A DNA stretch of 64,000 bases from Microbacterium sp. zg-B185 (lineage in GTDB: Bacteria > Actinomycetota > Actinomycetes > Actinomycetales > Microbacteriaceae): NCBI RefSeq assembly GCF_030246885.1, contig NZ_CP126739.1, positions 2,914,001-2,978,000 on the forward strand, in the 5' to 3' direction. Below are positions 17,792-26,786 of the stretch, piece after piece. The first letter of the stretch is position 1, and every line of letters starts with the position of its first letter. The position numbers were made by a program, and so were the translations under genes. A model generated the notes under the pieces. The model saw nothing but the letters and a program-made list of their open reading frames with translations, did no database searches and was not told the origin of the DNA.

Positions 17792-18201
17792 CCACTGCTC
17801 CGCCCTCGACGGGGTTCCCGCCGGTTCGCGGTCATGTTTCGCGATTGTGTCGGACGCGGGCCCAGTGTTACGAGTGTGCGAACAACGCCCGGTGAGTACG
17901 GTCGCGTCGGGCGCGGACTTCTACGCTGGAATCAAGCCCGCCCCTCGCCGCAGCAGCGCCCCCGCACTTCGAGCAGCACGGACCGGCGGACCCAGGCTCC
18001 CCGACCCCTCGACCGTGCTCCCCCCAGGGCGCGGTTCGGGGAGCCGCTTTTCGCCAGGCGCCGCTCGAGTCACCGGCCGCTGCTGATCGCCGTCGTCGGG
18101 TTCGAGCCGTCGCGTTCGGCTCTGCGCCTGCCGCAGCGGTCCGCTACGTTGACAACGAGTCACACCTCCTGCCAACGCTGTCCTTCCCCCCGGAGCCCCC
18201 C
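17792..18201. other. 410-base intergenic region with a weak hairpin and a TTGACA hexamer
   Basis: No convincing gene was found on either strand; open frames here are Arg/Pro-rich and lack start signals. GCTCCCC (18017-18023) can pair with GGGGAGC (18038-18044), followed by CGCTTTT, a weak terminator candidate for ugd. TTGACA at 18149-18154 could be a -35 element for the secreted protein starting at 18202, but the matching -10 position (CCAACG) is poor. Confidence 0.4.
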
Positions 18202-19404
18202 ATGACCCAACCCATCGATCGACGGTCCGTGCTCGCCGGTTCCGTCGCCCTCGCCTCGATCGGCCTCGCGTCGCTCGTGACCACTCCGGCCGCGTACGCG
18301 GTGACGACGACCGCGAGCCCGCGCGTCGGCGCGGCGCGACCAAGCAGCATCACCTCGTACGGGCCGAACGGCACCCACTACCCCACCGACCTGCCGTGGG
18401 TGGGCGAAACCGCAGCGCACGAACTGGTCGTCAACTGCGACTGGACCTCCATCGCGAACGCGATCAAGAGCCTCACCCCCGCACGCGTGGCGCAGGGCGT
18501 CGCGATCCGCGTGCGCCCCGGCATCCTGCCCGGCAACGGCTCTGGCTCGTCCGCCAAGGCCGTGCTGTCCGGCGTCGGTTCGATGTCGTGGACGCGCAAC
18601 GTGCTGATCTGCCCGCTCGAGGGATTCGGCAGCGTCACCGTCGCCGACAAGGGCATCCGCATCGACCAGTGCGCGCGCCTGTCGTTCTTCGGGCTGCAGA
18701 GCCAGGGACAGATCTGCATGACGCTCTGCGGCGACATGCAGATGGGCTGGAGCCGCTGGTCGGGCATGAACCTCACCCGCGGCGGGGCGAACATCGCACT
18801 CTACGAAGTGGTGCTCGGATTCCGCCGCAACCCCGAGGACACCTCGGGCGTGCGTCCCACCGAGACCTACCCGATGACGAACATCTCCCGCTACGGCTGC
18901 GTATTCGGGCCGTCGGTCAAGCCGGCCGGCAGCAGCGCGCACTGCGACACCATCCAGCTCGAAGGGACCGGCACCGGCACGTTCGGGTCCTTCACCAGCG
19001 TGGACTGCGTCGACTACGGGTCATCGAACGCGGTCGTGATGATGCACCAGCGGCTCAGCCTCGCCGAGTTCCGGCACTGCCTGATCCTGGGTGATGTGCT
19101 GCCCTGGCAGGTCTACCCGTTGCAGGCCGGCGACTACGCCGGACGGCCCAATGCCTTCTCGGGCTGGTGCGCCGACGTGCGCCTGTACGACAGCGTCGTG
19201 GCCGGCGCGGTGGGCTCCACCGACTTCACCCGGATCGAGCGCACGACGCTCAGCTACGCGCCGCAGGCCTCGCAGCAGCCCACGGTGTCGGGCACCTGGA
19301 CGGTGGACACCGGCATCGCCGGCTGGAACGCGGCGGCGATCATGGCGCAGCAGCACGTCCCCGACTACGAGGACGCGACCCTGGCCGGGATCTGGAGCTG
19401 GTGA
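18202..19404 (+). CDS. Secreted Cys-rich, probably beta-helical protein, paralog A
   Basis: Product of 400 residues with a twin-arginine-like signal (DRRSVLAGSVALASIGLASL) and a probable AYA cleavage site near residue 33. The mature domain starts at SYGPNGTHYP and contains many regularly spaced beta-type stretches with conserved Cys: NCDW, LICPLEGFGSV, DQCARLSFFG, RYGCVFGPSV, AHCDTIQLEGTGTG, VDCVDYGSSN. A right-handed parallel beta-helix, as in polysaccharide lyases and depolymerases, is my reading of the pattern. I know of no assigned function. It is closely related along its whole length to the lipoprotein encoded at 26767. The glycan setting suggests binding, trimming or modification of the polysaccharide outside the cell. 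Confidence 0.75.
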   Translation: MTQPIDRRSVLAGSVALASIGLASLVTTPAAYAVTTTASPRVGAARPSSITSYGPNGTHYPTDLPWVGETAAHELVVNCDWTSIANAIKSLTPARVAQGVAIRVRPGILPGNGSGSSAKAVLSGVGSMSWTRNVLICPLEGFGSVTVADKGIRIDQCARLSFFGLQSQGQICMTLCGDMQMGWSRWSGMNLTRGGANIALYEVVLGFRRNPEDTSGVRPTETYPMTNISRYGCVFGPSVKPAGSSAHCDTIQLEGTGTGTFGSFTSVDCVDYGSSNAVVMMHQRLSLAEFRHCLILGDVLPWQVYPLQAGDYAGRPNAFSGWCADVRLYDSVVAGAVGSTDFTRIERTTLSYAPQASQQPTVSGTWTVDTGIAGWNAAAIMAQQHVPDYEDATLAGIWSW

Positions 19405-19413
19405 GCCCGGCGC

Positions 19414-20469
19414 TCAGCGCGCCGAGCCGATCACGGCGTCGAACGCGGCGATCGTGAGCTGAACCGACTCGTCGCGCCGCGGCTTCAGCGCGTGGTCGGC
19501 GCCCTCGAGGATGACGACCTCGGCCTCCCCGCCGGCCTCGCGCCACGCGGCGGCGGTGTCTTCGGACCACTGTGCGGGGGCGACGTCGTCGTCCTCGCCG
19601 TGGATCAGCAGCAGCGGCTCGGTGGCGCGGTCGAAGAACGTGCGCGCGGCGACGTCGGCCCAGTACTCGGGGTTCTCGGAGGGCATCCCGACGGACTCGG
19701 TGACCTCTTCGAGGATCTCGCTGTCCCGCTCGGCGTACTGCTCGATGACATCCCCGAACGACGTCGTGGCCGCCGACAGCGCCACGACCAGATCCGACGA
19801 ACCGGGTGCGATCACCGCGGCATCCACCGCCAGCAGCCCGCCGAGGCTGTGACCGAGCAGCCCGATCCGCTCCGGATCGACCTGGTCGAGCTGTCCCGAC
19901 CGCAGCACCGCGAGGGCGTTGACGACATCCAGCGCCATCCCCCAGTCCAGCACGGTGGGCCAGCCGAAGCCGTGGTCGAACGAGAGGCTGGCCGGGTCGG
20001 CCGGGTCGGACTCGGCGTACCCGCGCAGGTCGGTCGCCAGGACGACGTAGCCGCTCTCGATCAGCGCCCGCTGCTCGGCCTCCAGGTCGCTGCCGCTCTG
20101 GTACAGCTCCGGATCCACGCTGCCGTGCACCACGACCACGGCCGGGAACGGACCCTCACCGTCGGGGGTGCGCAGGATGCCGGAGATGGTCAGCCCGCCG
20201 CTGTCGTACGTCACCGCGTGCGAGGTGACCCCATCGGTCTCGTCGACGAGTTCGCCGACGACCAGAGCCGGCTGTTCGCGCGGCGAGTCGATGATCGTGC
20301 GCAGCGTGGACGTGTCGATCACGGGTGCCTCCGCGGTAGCCGACGGCGCCGGCGTCGAGGGCGGTGCCGGAGCACTCGCGCAGCCCCCGATCAGCACGGT
20401 CATGCTCGCCAGCCCGGCCAGCAGCAGATGACGGCGGGGACGACGCGGATGCTGTGAGATGACCGCCAT
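19414..20469 (-). CDS. Alpha/beta-hydrolase lipoprotein
   Basis: Product of about 351 residues. The start MAVISQHPRRPRRH gives a basic n-region, the hydrophobic LLLAGLASMTVLIG and a lipobox ending GGC, so it is an exported lipoprotein; ATG 20487 six codons earlier is the alternative. The catalytic triad is visible: nucleophile elbow GHSLGG, Asp in HGEDDDVAP, His in EGADHALKP. The order and VVVVHGSVDPE oxyanion region fit the dienelactone-hydrolase / prolyl-oligopeptidase-like group of esterases. It could deacetylate exported glycan, an inference based only on surroundings rich in acyltransferases. It diverges from the LPXTG gene, so promoters for both lie in 20470-20654. Confidence 0.82.
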   Translation of the reverse strand: MAVISQHPRRPRRHLLLAGLASMTVLIGGCASAPAPPSTPAPSATAEAPVIDTSTLRTIIDSPREQPALVVGELVDETDGVTSHAVTYDSGGLTISGILRTPDGEGPFPAVVVVHGSVDPELYQSGSDLEAEQRALIESGYVVLATDLRGYAESDPADPASLSFDHGFGWPTVLDWGMALDVVNALAVLRSGQLDQVDPERIGLLGHSLGGLLAVDAAVIAPGSSDLVVALSAATTSFGDVIEQYAERDSEILEEVTESVGMPSENPEYWADVAARTFFDRATEPLLLIHGEDDDVAPAQWSEDTAAAWREAGGEAEVVILEGADHALKPRRDESVQLTIAAFDAVIGSAR

Positions 20470-20654
20470 GGCCTCAAGCGTAGCCATCTTCAAAAGGACG
20501 ACGCGCCCACCGGATTCGCCGTTTTGTCCAATCGGATATCGACATGTCAGGATCGAAACGACTTTGGGGTAAGACAGTTTCCTTTGTGGATCCCTGGGAG
20601 TGAGAACCGGGGATGCGTGCATTCCCGGGCGACCGAATCAGGACGGGACAATAC

Positions 20655-22760
20655 ATGCGCAATCGGACCAACAAGACAGGCAATCGGGGAATGTGGGGGC
20701 GCGCCGCGGGGATAATCGGCGCATCCGTGCTGGCAGCGTCGGCGATCATCGCCGTGCCGAGCATGGCCACCGCCGACGTGACCGGTGACATCGAGCCTTT
20801 GGCCACGGCGACCACGACGGACATCGTGGTGGAGGCGCGCATCGCGTACCAGCGCGCGCCGATCGCCGACCTGGACAACACCGAGTACCTCGAAGGCGTC
20901 ACCTTCGAGCTGTACTCCCCCGCCGGCGACGCGCCCGGCGCGGCCACCGGCCTGACCTGTGTCGTTCCGGCGGGAGCCGGAAGCTGCACGATCACGGTGC
21001 CCGAGACCGGCCCGGGCGGAGCGAACGAAGGCGACCGGTTCTTCGTCGTCATGACCAGCGCGGGCGATTCGGCGAACCCGATCGACTCGTTCATGACCGG
21101 CACCTCGTCGGAGCCGAACCAGCTGCGCCACTACGCCGGCCTCACCCCGGCGATGACCGCCGACACCACCATCGCCTTCCCGACCCAGGGCGAGGGCCAG
21201 CTCCTGAACTCCGGAGTGGTCGCCGCGTCGCTGGTCAACCCGACCCTGGCGCCCAGCTGCACGAACGACGGTCTGTCGCTCGCGGTGCAGATGGACATCT
21301 CCGGCTCGGTGGACGCCACGCAGCGTGCCGCCTACCGGAACGCGTTCAACGAGCTCCTCGCAGAGCTGGCCGGCACGCCGGTCGAGCTGAGCCTGTCCAC
21401 GTTCGGCTCCTCCTCGCCGGTCGCCGGTCGCGCCAGCGGCCCGTACTCGCTGGATGACCCGGCGGATGTCGCGGCCGCGGTCGCGGATGTCGCGGCGTTC
21501 ACGCAGCCCGTAACCGGCCCGACCCAGCAGACCAACTGGGACCTCGCGCTGCGCACCATCGCGGACGCGCCGACCACCTACGACGCCCTGCTGGTCCTGA
21601 CCGACGGTGCGCCGAACTACGTCAGCAACGCCGCCGGCACCGGCGGCCAGGAAGTCTCCGGCTCCGCCGTCACGATCGCCGCGCTCGAGCAGGCCGTCTT
21701 CTCGGCCAACGCCGTCAAGGCCGAGGGAACGCGGATCCTGGTCATGGGCATCGGCAACGGCACCGCCGGAGAGGTCTACCGCAACCTCGCGGCGATCTCG
21801 GGTCCGAACGCCGGAAGCGACTACTTCCAGGGCGGGTGGGACACCCTCACCGAGGACCTGCGCAACGCCGTCAACCCGCTGGTCTGCCGCGTTGCGGTGA
21901 CCCTGGACAAGCTGGTCGTCGACGCCGCCGGGCAGAACCCGACACCGGCCGACGGCTGGAGCTTCTCCGCGGACGTCGCCGACGTCACGGCCGGCACCAC
22001 CACCCTCGAGGGCGACTCGCCGCAGGCGACCGGCTCGGGCCAGAACGCTCCGGGCGAGGCGAACTGGGTGGTCGTGTTCGATGACCGCACCGCCTCCGCC
22101 TCGCTCACCCTGACCGAGGCGCCGCAGGCCGGGTACTCGCTGGTGGACGCGACCTACACGGTCATCCACGCCGACAGCACCACGGACACCGGAACCGGCA
22201 CCTCCGCGGCGCTGACCATCCCGGCGATCACACCCACCGACCGCGTCGAGGTCGTCTTCACGAACGGTCAGGCTGCGGCCCCCGCCGCGGCGACGTTCCA
22301 GGCGCGCAAGGTGATCACCGGCACCGGCGCGGCACTCGTGCCCGCCGACACCGCCTTCCAGGTGGCGTACACGGTCAACGGCACACCCGCCGCTGAGCCG
22401 CTGGTGCTCCTGGCCGACGGCACCCCCGTCTCCAGCCCCGCGCTGGCCGTGGGCGATGAGATCACCCTGACCGAACTGACTCCGCCCGCAGTGGCCGGCG
22501 TCACGTGGGGTGCGGCGCCCGTCCTGGAGCCGATCGTGCTGACCGAGGCATCCGTCGTTCTGGAGATCGCCAACGTCGCCACGGCGGCCGTGACACCCGC
22601 GCCGACGCAGCCGCCGGCACCGAACCCGGCAGGGTCGCTGCCGGTGACCGGCCTGGACAGCAGCCTCGTGCCGCTGTGGCTCGGCGGCGGTGCCCTGATG
22701 ATCGCCCTGGGAGCCATGGCTCTGCAGGCTGCGCGTCGACGGGCAACGGGCACGAAGTAA
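20655..22760 (+). CDS. LPXTG-anchored surface protein with von Willebrand factor A domain
   Basis: Product of 701 residues. A signal peptide (about 1-40, ending ATADV) precedes an N-terminal pilin-like domain (about 55-195). The vWA domain (about 205-400) has a MIDAS made of DISGS (214-218), a Thr/Asn near 292-294 and LTDGAP with Asp317. Two SpaA/Cna-B-like beta domains follow, each with an anchor-type Lys region (TLDKLVV, ARKVITG). The C-terminus has LPVTG (662-666), a hydrophobic span and an Arg-rich tail for sortase attachment to the wall. It resembles tip adhesins of Gram-positive pili. No sortase gene is in the window. ATG 20655 has AGGACGG at 20641-20647. Confidence 0.85.
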   Translation: MRNRTNKTGNRGMWGRAAGIIGASVLAASAIIAVPSMATADVTGDIEPLATATTTDIVVEARIAYQRAPIADLDNTEYLEGVTFELYSPAGDAPGAATGLTCVVPAGAGSCTITVPETGPGGANEGDRFFVVMTSAGDSANPIDSFMTGTSSEPNQLRHYAGLTPAMTADTTIAFPTQGEGQLLNSGVVAASLVNPTLAPSCTNDGLSLAVQMDISGSVDATQRAAYRNAFNELLAELAGTPVELSLSTFGSSSPVAGRASGPYSLDDPADVAAAVADVAAFTQPVTGPTQQTNWDLALRTIADAPTTYDALLVLTDGAPNYVSNAAGTGGQEVSGSAVTIAALEQAVFSANAVKAEGTRILVMGIGNGTAGEVYRNLAAISGPNAGSDYFQGGWDTLTEDLRNAVNPLVCRVAVTLDKLVVDAAGQNPTPADGWSFSADVADVTAGTTTLEGDSPQATGSGQNAPGEANWVVVFDDRTASASLTLTEAPQAGYSLVDATYTVIHADSTTDTGTGTSAALTIPAITPTDRVEVVFTNGQAAAPAAATFQARKVITGTGAALVPADTAFQVAYTVNGTPAAEPLVLLADGTPVSSPALAVGDEITLTELTPPAVAGVTWGAAPVLEPIVLTEASVVLEIANVATAAVTPAPTQPPAPNPAGSLPVTGLDSSLVPLWLGGGALMIALGAMALQAARRRATGTK

Positions 22761-22767
22761 TCGAGTA

Positions 22768-22805
22768 GGTTGGTGCGGGCGCCTTGGGGGGTGCCCGCAC
22801 CGACC
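22768..22805. terminator. Hairpin after the LPXTG gene
   Basis: GGTTGGTGCGGGC (22768-22780) pairs with GCCCGCACCGACC (22793-22805) with one G-T pair, around a 12-base loop. It begins eight bases after the LPXTG stop codon and is followed by GAAAACTGA rather than a U-tract. It is the likely transcript end before the glycosyltransferase cassette. Confidence 0.6.
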
Positions 22806-22878
22806 GAAAACTGACCCTAACGGGCGAGACACACTCTCGACACATAGGGCTGTTAGCGTCGCAACCTGGGGGAAGCGC

Positions 22879-24015
22879 ATGGGCACCGATCAGCGTGTGG
22901 CTATCATCGTGCGATTCGGACTGAATCCGCAGCACTGGGCCGAAAGACATGCACGCGGTGACGTCGTGGACGAAACGCCCTATGCGTATCACCTCGCCGA
23001 GCAATGGTTCACCGTGGAATGGTCCGACGACCGACCGGAAAACCAAATTGCGCGATGGTGGCGGATGTCGGTGCGACACTTCCTGGGATTCGATTTCGTG
23101 CACGTGTGGCGGAACCGCCGCGTGATCCGGCGCGCCGATGCGGTGTGGACGCACACCGAGCGCGAGCACCTCGCCGTCGCGCTGCTGAAGACCCTGTCAC
23201 CGCGCCGCTACCGGGCCGTCAGCATCGCGCAGTCGGTGTGGCTGTGGGACCTGTGGCCGAACGTCTCGCGCGTGCGAGCGGCGTTCTTCCACCGACTGGT
23301 CAAGCGCCATGCGGTCGAGGTCGTGCTCAGCCGAGTGAACCGCGACGCCTCTCGCGAGGCGGTCCCCGGGCGCACCGTGGTCCGGGTGCCGTTCGGCACC
23401 CACTTCGCCTCGCCGAACCCCGGCGCCGCGCCCGCCGGCACGCCACGGATCCTCGTGGTCGGCAACGACCGGCACCGTGACTGGGACCTGCTCGCCGCGG
23501 TCACCGAACTGGTCCCCGAGGCCGAGTTCGATCTGATCTCGCTGTCCGAGGACGTGCACGCGCGCCAGTGGCCGGCGCACGTCCACGTCCGCTCCGCCAC
23601 GCAGCCCGAGGTCCTCGCCGCGTACGCGACCTCGACCGTGGTGGCTCTGCCGCTGCTGCCGAACAGCCACGCGTCCGGCTGCACGGTGGCCATCGAAGCC
23701 ATCTCGGCCGGCATCCCGATCGTCGTGAGCGACGCCGGCGGCATCGACGAGTACGTCACCGGCGCGGACGCGGACCTCGTCCCGGTCGGCGATGCCGCAG
23801 CCTTCGCCGCGGCGATCCGCCGGCGCCTGGCCGGCCCGGCCGGCGCCGCCGCCGGATCCACCGCCGCCGATCGCGGACTGAGCGAGCGGGACTACGTCGC
23901 CCGGCTGGCGCTGCTGACGCAGGCCGCACTGTCCGGCGCGGCGTTCGACCCGGCCGTCGAAGCCTTCCAGCGCGTCGCCGACGCCCCCCGCGTCCGGAGC
24001 GGGGTGACCGCGTGA
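22879..24015 (+). CDS. Glycosyltransferase (GT-B, GT1/GT4-like)
   Basis: Product of 378 residues with two Rossmann-like halves. The second half has PRILVVGNDRHRDWDLL and the donor-site region SHASGCTVAIEAISAGIPIVVSDAGG with GIDEYV, typical of family-4-like enzymes. The N-terminal half is divergent, with several Trp residues (AQSVWLWDLWPN). GGGGGAAG lies just before ATG 22879. It is the first gene of a tightly packed cassette (this gene, beta-helix acyltransferase, GT, PssD/E-like GT) in which each start overlaps or nearly touches the previous stop. The sugar is unknown. Confidence 0.8.
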   Translation: MGTDQRVAIIVRFGLNPQHWAERHARGDVVDETPYAYHLAEQWFTVEWSDDRPENQIARWWRMSVRHFLGFDFVHVWRNRRVIRRADAVWTHTEREHLAVALLKTLSPRRYRAVSIAQSVWLWDLWPNVSRVRAAFFHRLVKRHAVEVVLSRVNRDASREAVPGRTVVRVPFGTHFASPNPGAAPAGTPRILVVGNDRHRDWDLLAAVTELVPEAEFDLISLSEDVHARQWPAHVHVRSATQPEVLAAYATSTVVALPLLPNSHASGCTVAIEAISAGIPIVVSDAGGIDEYVTGADADLVPVGDAAAFAAAIRRRLAGPAGAAAGSTAADRGLSERDYVARLALLTQAALSGAAFDPAVEAFQRVADAPRVRSGVTA

Positions 24016-24569
24016 ACACCCTCGATCTGCTCCTGCTCGCGCAGCGGACGCGCGACCTGGCCTTCAGCAAGCTCGCCGCGCCCGGCTTCGCGGCGTTCGG
24101 CAAGAACTCGCGCATCCTGCTGCCCACCCGCCTCAGCGGCGCCGAGCACATCAGCGTCGGCGATCGGGTCCTGATCGGCGCGGGGTCGTGGCTGATCGTG
24201 CCCGCCCAGCACGCGCCGGGGCCCAACATCGTGCTGCACGACCGGGTGCGGATGAACACCACGTCCATCTCCGCCGTCTCGCGCGTGGAGATCGAGGAGG
24301 GGGTCGCCATCGCCCGGGGCTGCTACATCTCCGATCACTCGCACGGATTCGACGATCCGGACGCGCACATCCGCGACCAGCCGATCGACCGCGTGGCTCC
24401 GGTGCTGATCCGCCGCGGCGCGTGGCTGGGCCAGAACTGCGTCGTCCTGCCCGGCGTCACGATCGGCCGCGGCAGCGTGATCGGCGCGAACAGCGTCGTG
24501 CGCGAAGACGTCCCCGACCGCACCGTGGTCGCGGGTGTGCCCGCTCGAGTTCTCCGGGAGCTGCCATGA
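24012..24569 (+). CDS. Left-handed beta-helix acyltransferase
   Basis: Product of 185 residues. Hexapeptide turns include ISVGDRVLIGAGSW, VEIEEGVAIARGCYI, AWLGQNCVVLPGVTIGRGSVIG and the closing VVAGVPARVLRELP. SDHSHGFDDP holds the catalytic His expected in the galactoside/maltose acetyltransferase-like group. GTG at 24012 overlaps the previous stop as GTGA. It probably O-acetylates a residue of the glycan made by its two neighbouring glycosyltransferases. Confidence 0.87.
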   Translation: MNTLDLLLLAQRTRDLAFSKLAAPGFAAFGKNSRILLPTRLSGAEHISVGDRVLIGAGSWLIVPAQHAPGPNIVLHDRVRMNTTSISAVSRVEIEEGVAIARGCYISDHSHGFDDPDAHIRDQPIDRVAPVLIRRGAWLGQNCVVLPGVTIGRGSVIGANSVVREDVPDRTVVAGVPARVLRELP

Positions 24570-25756
24570 CCGCGACCGCCCCGAGCCCCGTGAGCTCCCC
24601 CGGATCGACGCCGCCGGGCCAGGACTTCGTCTTCACGTTCTCGTACGAGTCCTACGCCGACGCCCGCAAGCGCGGCATGATGCGGCCACCGGACCGGCTG
24701 GTGTCCACCCTCATCGACAGCCCCGAGGTGCGCCGGCTGCTGATCGCAGACCCGTACCGGTCGTGGCTGACCAACTGGGGTCGCTCGGTCATCGATTTCC
24801 GCCACCGGGCCCGCGAGACCGAGAAGGTGCGCCACGTCAGTCCGCTGCGGACGGCGCGCGCAGACCCGACCCAGATCGACGAGATCGCGGACGTGTACCT
24901 CGGCTACGAGCGCGCGGTCCTTCGTGCCGCGGCGGCAGCCGCCCTGGTGGAGCCGTCCTTCGTCACCGCCAATCCTCTGGTCGCCGGCTTCAGCCGGCTC
25001 GAGTGGACCGGCGGTGCGCTGTACTACGCCCGCGACGACTGGCTGAGCTCTCCGGGTCGTCGCCGGTACTGGCCGGCCTACCAGGAGGCCTACCGGCGCA
25101 TCGCCGAGAGCGGCCGCGCCGTCGCCGCCGTCTCGCAGGAGATCATCGACCGGATCGGCCCGCGCGGCCCGCACGCGGTGGTGCCCAACGGCATCGAACC
25201 GCGCGAGTGGTCCGGTCCGGTGCCGTCCGCGCCGGCGTGGTTCGCGCGCATCCCCGGCCCACGCGCGGTGTACGTCGGCACGCTCGACTCGCGACTGGAC
25301 ATCGCCGGGCTCACGCTGCTCGCGCGCGCACGCCCCGATCTGCACATCGTGCTGATCGGACCGGCGCCCAGCCCGAGCTACATCGCGAGCCTGAAAGGGC
25401 TGCCGAACGTGCACATCCGCGGGGAGGTCGGCCGCCGCGAGGTGATCGGGGTCCTGCGCAACAGCGAGCTGACACTTCTCGCGCACCGTCGCACACCGCT
25501 GACCGAGGCGATGAGCCCGCTCAAGGTGTACGAGTACCTCGCGGCCGGCAAGCCGGTCCTGGCGACCGATCTGCGCCCCGTGCGCGGCTTCGGCGAGCGG
25601 GTGCACCTGACCGATACGGTCTCAGATTTCATCGACGTGATCGACTCGGCACTGGCGCAGGGAACGCTGGCCGAGACGGAACGACGGGCATTCGTCACCG
25701 AGAATGCCTGGTCGTCGCGTCACAAGGAGATACTCACACTGCTGACCGGGGGGTAG
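24566..25756 (+). CDS. Glycosyltransferase family 4-like
   Basis: Product of 396 residues. The C-terminal GT-B half is clear: RAVYVGTLDSRLDIAGL, IVLIGPAPSPSYIASLKGLPNV, then VIGVLRNSELTLLAHR and the donor-binding AMSPLKVYEYLAAGKPVLATDL. The N-terminal half carries FTFSYESYADARKRGMM and AVVPNGIEP. Related proteins transfer sugars such as galactofuranose or mannose in surface-glycan clusters, but the exact specificity cannot be read here. ATG 24566 has GGGAG at 24556-24560 and overlaps the preceding stop as ATGA. Confidence 0.82.
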   Translation: MTATAPSPVSSPGSTPPGQDFVFTFSYESYADARKRGMMRPPDRLVSTLIDSPEVRRLLIADPYRSWLTNWGRSVIDFRHRARETEKVRHVSPLRTARADPTQIDEIADVYLGYERAVLRAAAAAALVEPSFVTANPLVAGFSRLEWTGGALYYARDDWLSSPGRRRYWPAYQEAYRRIAESGRAVAAVSQEIIDRIGPRGPHAVVPNGIEPREWSGPVPSAPAWFARIPGPRAVYVGTLDSRLDIAGLTLLARARPDLHIVLIGPAPSPSYIASLKGLPNVHIRGEVGRREVIGVLRNSELTLLAHRRTPLTEAMSPLKVYEYLAAGKPVLATDLRPVRGFGERVHLTDTVSDFIDVIDSALAQGTLAETERRAFVTENAWSSRHKEILTLLTGG

Positions 25757-25799
25757 CGGCCCGCACCGAGCGGGGCGCTGCATGAATATGGGGGATGGA

Positions 25800-26786
25800 A
25801 TGACGTCACAGGGGGACGTTCTACTGGTGTGCTCAGGTGGGGGACACCTGCGGCAACTGGCGAGCTTCGTGGAACGGATGGGGTACGCGCCGGAACGACA
25901 GGTCTGGGTCACGTTCCGCAACGGGCTCAGCGAGTCGCTGCTGAGCGGCCGTGAGGTGATCTACGCGCCGTTCACCGGACCGCGGGATCTGAAGAACTTC
26001 GCGAAGCTGGTCGTGCTCGCCCGTCGCGTGCTGAAGGAGAGGACCTTCACCGAGGCGATCAGCACGGGCTCCAGCCCGGCGGTCGCCTTCCTGCCGGGGG
26101 CCGCCGCACGCGGTGCCACGGCGCACTACATCGAAAGCGCCACCCGCGCGGACGGACCGTCGATGACCGGCAAGATCCTCGCCCGGTTCCCGAACGTGCA
26201 CACCTACACGCAGTACCCGGGGTGGGCCGATGAACGGTGGGAGTACCGCGGCTCGGTCTTCGACGACTTCGAGCCCGGGCCCGATCTGACCCGATCGGCC
26301 GCGCCCCGCAGCGCGGTCATCTCGGTCGGCACTCAGGAGGGTTACCCGTTCACCCGGATGCTGGATGCCGTCGTCCCGCTGCTCGGCAGCTTCGACGAGG
26401 TGCTGTACCAGACTGGTGATCTGGACCCGGCGGCGTGGTCCATCGAGGGGCGCACCAGCGTTCCGTACGAGGAGCTCAGCCGCGCCAGCGCGGACGCCGA
26501 AGTCGTGATCAGCCACGCGGGCGTCGGCTCGGCCCTGACCGCGCTGCGCGCGGGCAAGCACCCCATTCTGATCCCGCGCATGTCCGCCCATGGCGAGCAC
26601 GTCGATGACCATCAGGTGCAGCTGGCCCGCGAATTGGAGCGGCGCGGACTGGCGACCGTCCGAACGCCCGATACGCTCGGTTATGAGGACATTCTGAGCG
26701 CGAGCCGCCGCACCGTTCGGATCATCCCCTCTCCCCCGTTCTCGCTCAGGTCACCCACGGAGCTGCATGCCGCCCGACATAAATAG
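25800..26786 (+). CDS. Fused PssD/PssE-type (Alg14-Alg13-like) glycosyltransferase, GT28-related
   Basis: Product of 328 residues that joins what are usually two proteins. The first half has VLLVCSGGGHLRQL and STGSSPAVAFLPGAAARGA, as in PssD/Cps14F/Alg14. The second half has AVISVGTQEGYPFTRMLDAV, VISHAGVGSALTALRAGKHPILIPR and HVDDHQVQLA, as in PssE/Cps14G/Alg13 and the GT28 C-terminal domain. Such pairs add the second sugar (often glucuronate or galactose) to the lipid-linked first sugar, and ugd nearby would provide UDP-glucuronate. ATG 25800 follows GGGGGAT; an in-frame ATG at 25782 is less likely. It overlaps the next gene by 20 bases. Confidence 0.87.
   Translation: MTSQGDVLLVCSGGGHLRQLASFVERMGYAPERQVWVTFRNGLSESLLSGREVIYAPFTGPRDLKNFAKLVVLARRVLKERTFTEAISTGSSPAVAFLPGAAARGATAHYIESATRADGPSMTGKILARFPNVHTYTQYPGWADERWEYRGSVFDDFEPGPDLTRSAAPRSAVISVGTQEGYPFTRMLDAVVPLLGSFDEVLYQTGDLDPAAWSIEGRTSVPYEELSRASADAEVVISHAGVGSALTALRAGKHPILIPRMSAHGEHVDDHQVQLARELERRGLATVRTPDTLGYEDILSASRRTVRIIPSPPFSLRSPTELHAARHK

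Noticed and set aside
17792..18201. Riboswitch or small gene in the 410-base gap
   Set aside because: No recognised aptamer core and no start signal before any open frame; the paired segments seen are short.
20547..22886. Long open frame (779 codons) on the minus strand opposite the LPXTG gene
   Set aside because: Composition is Arg/Gly/Val-rich nonsense typical of the antisense of GC-rich coding DNA; the plus-strand gene has signal, vWA and LPXTG features.
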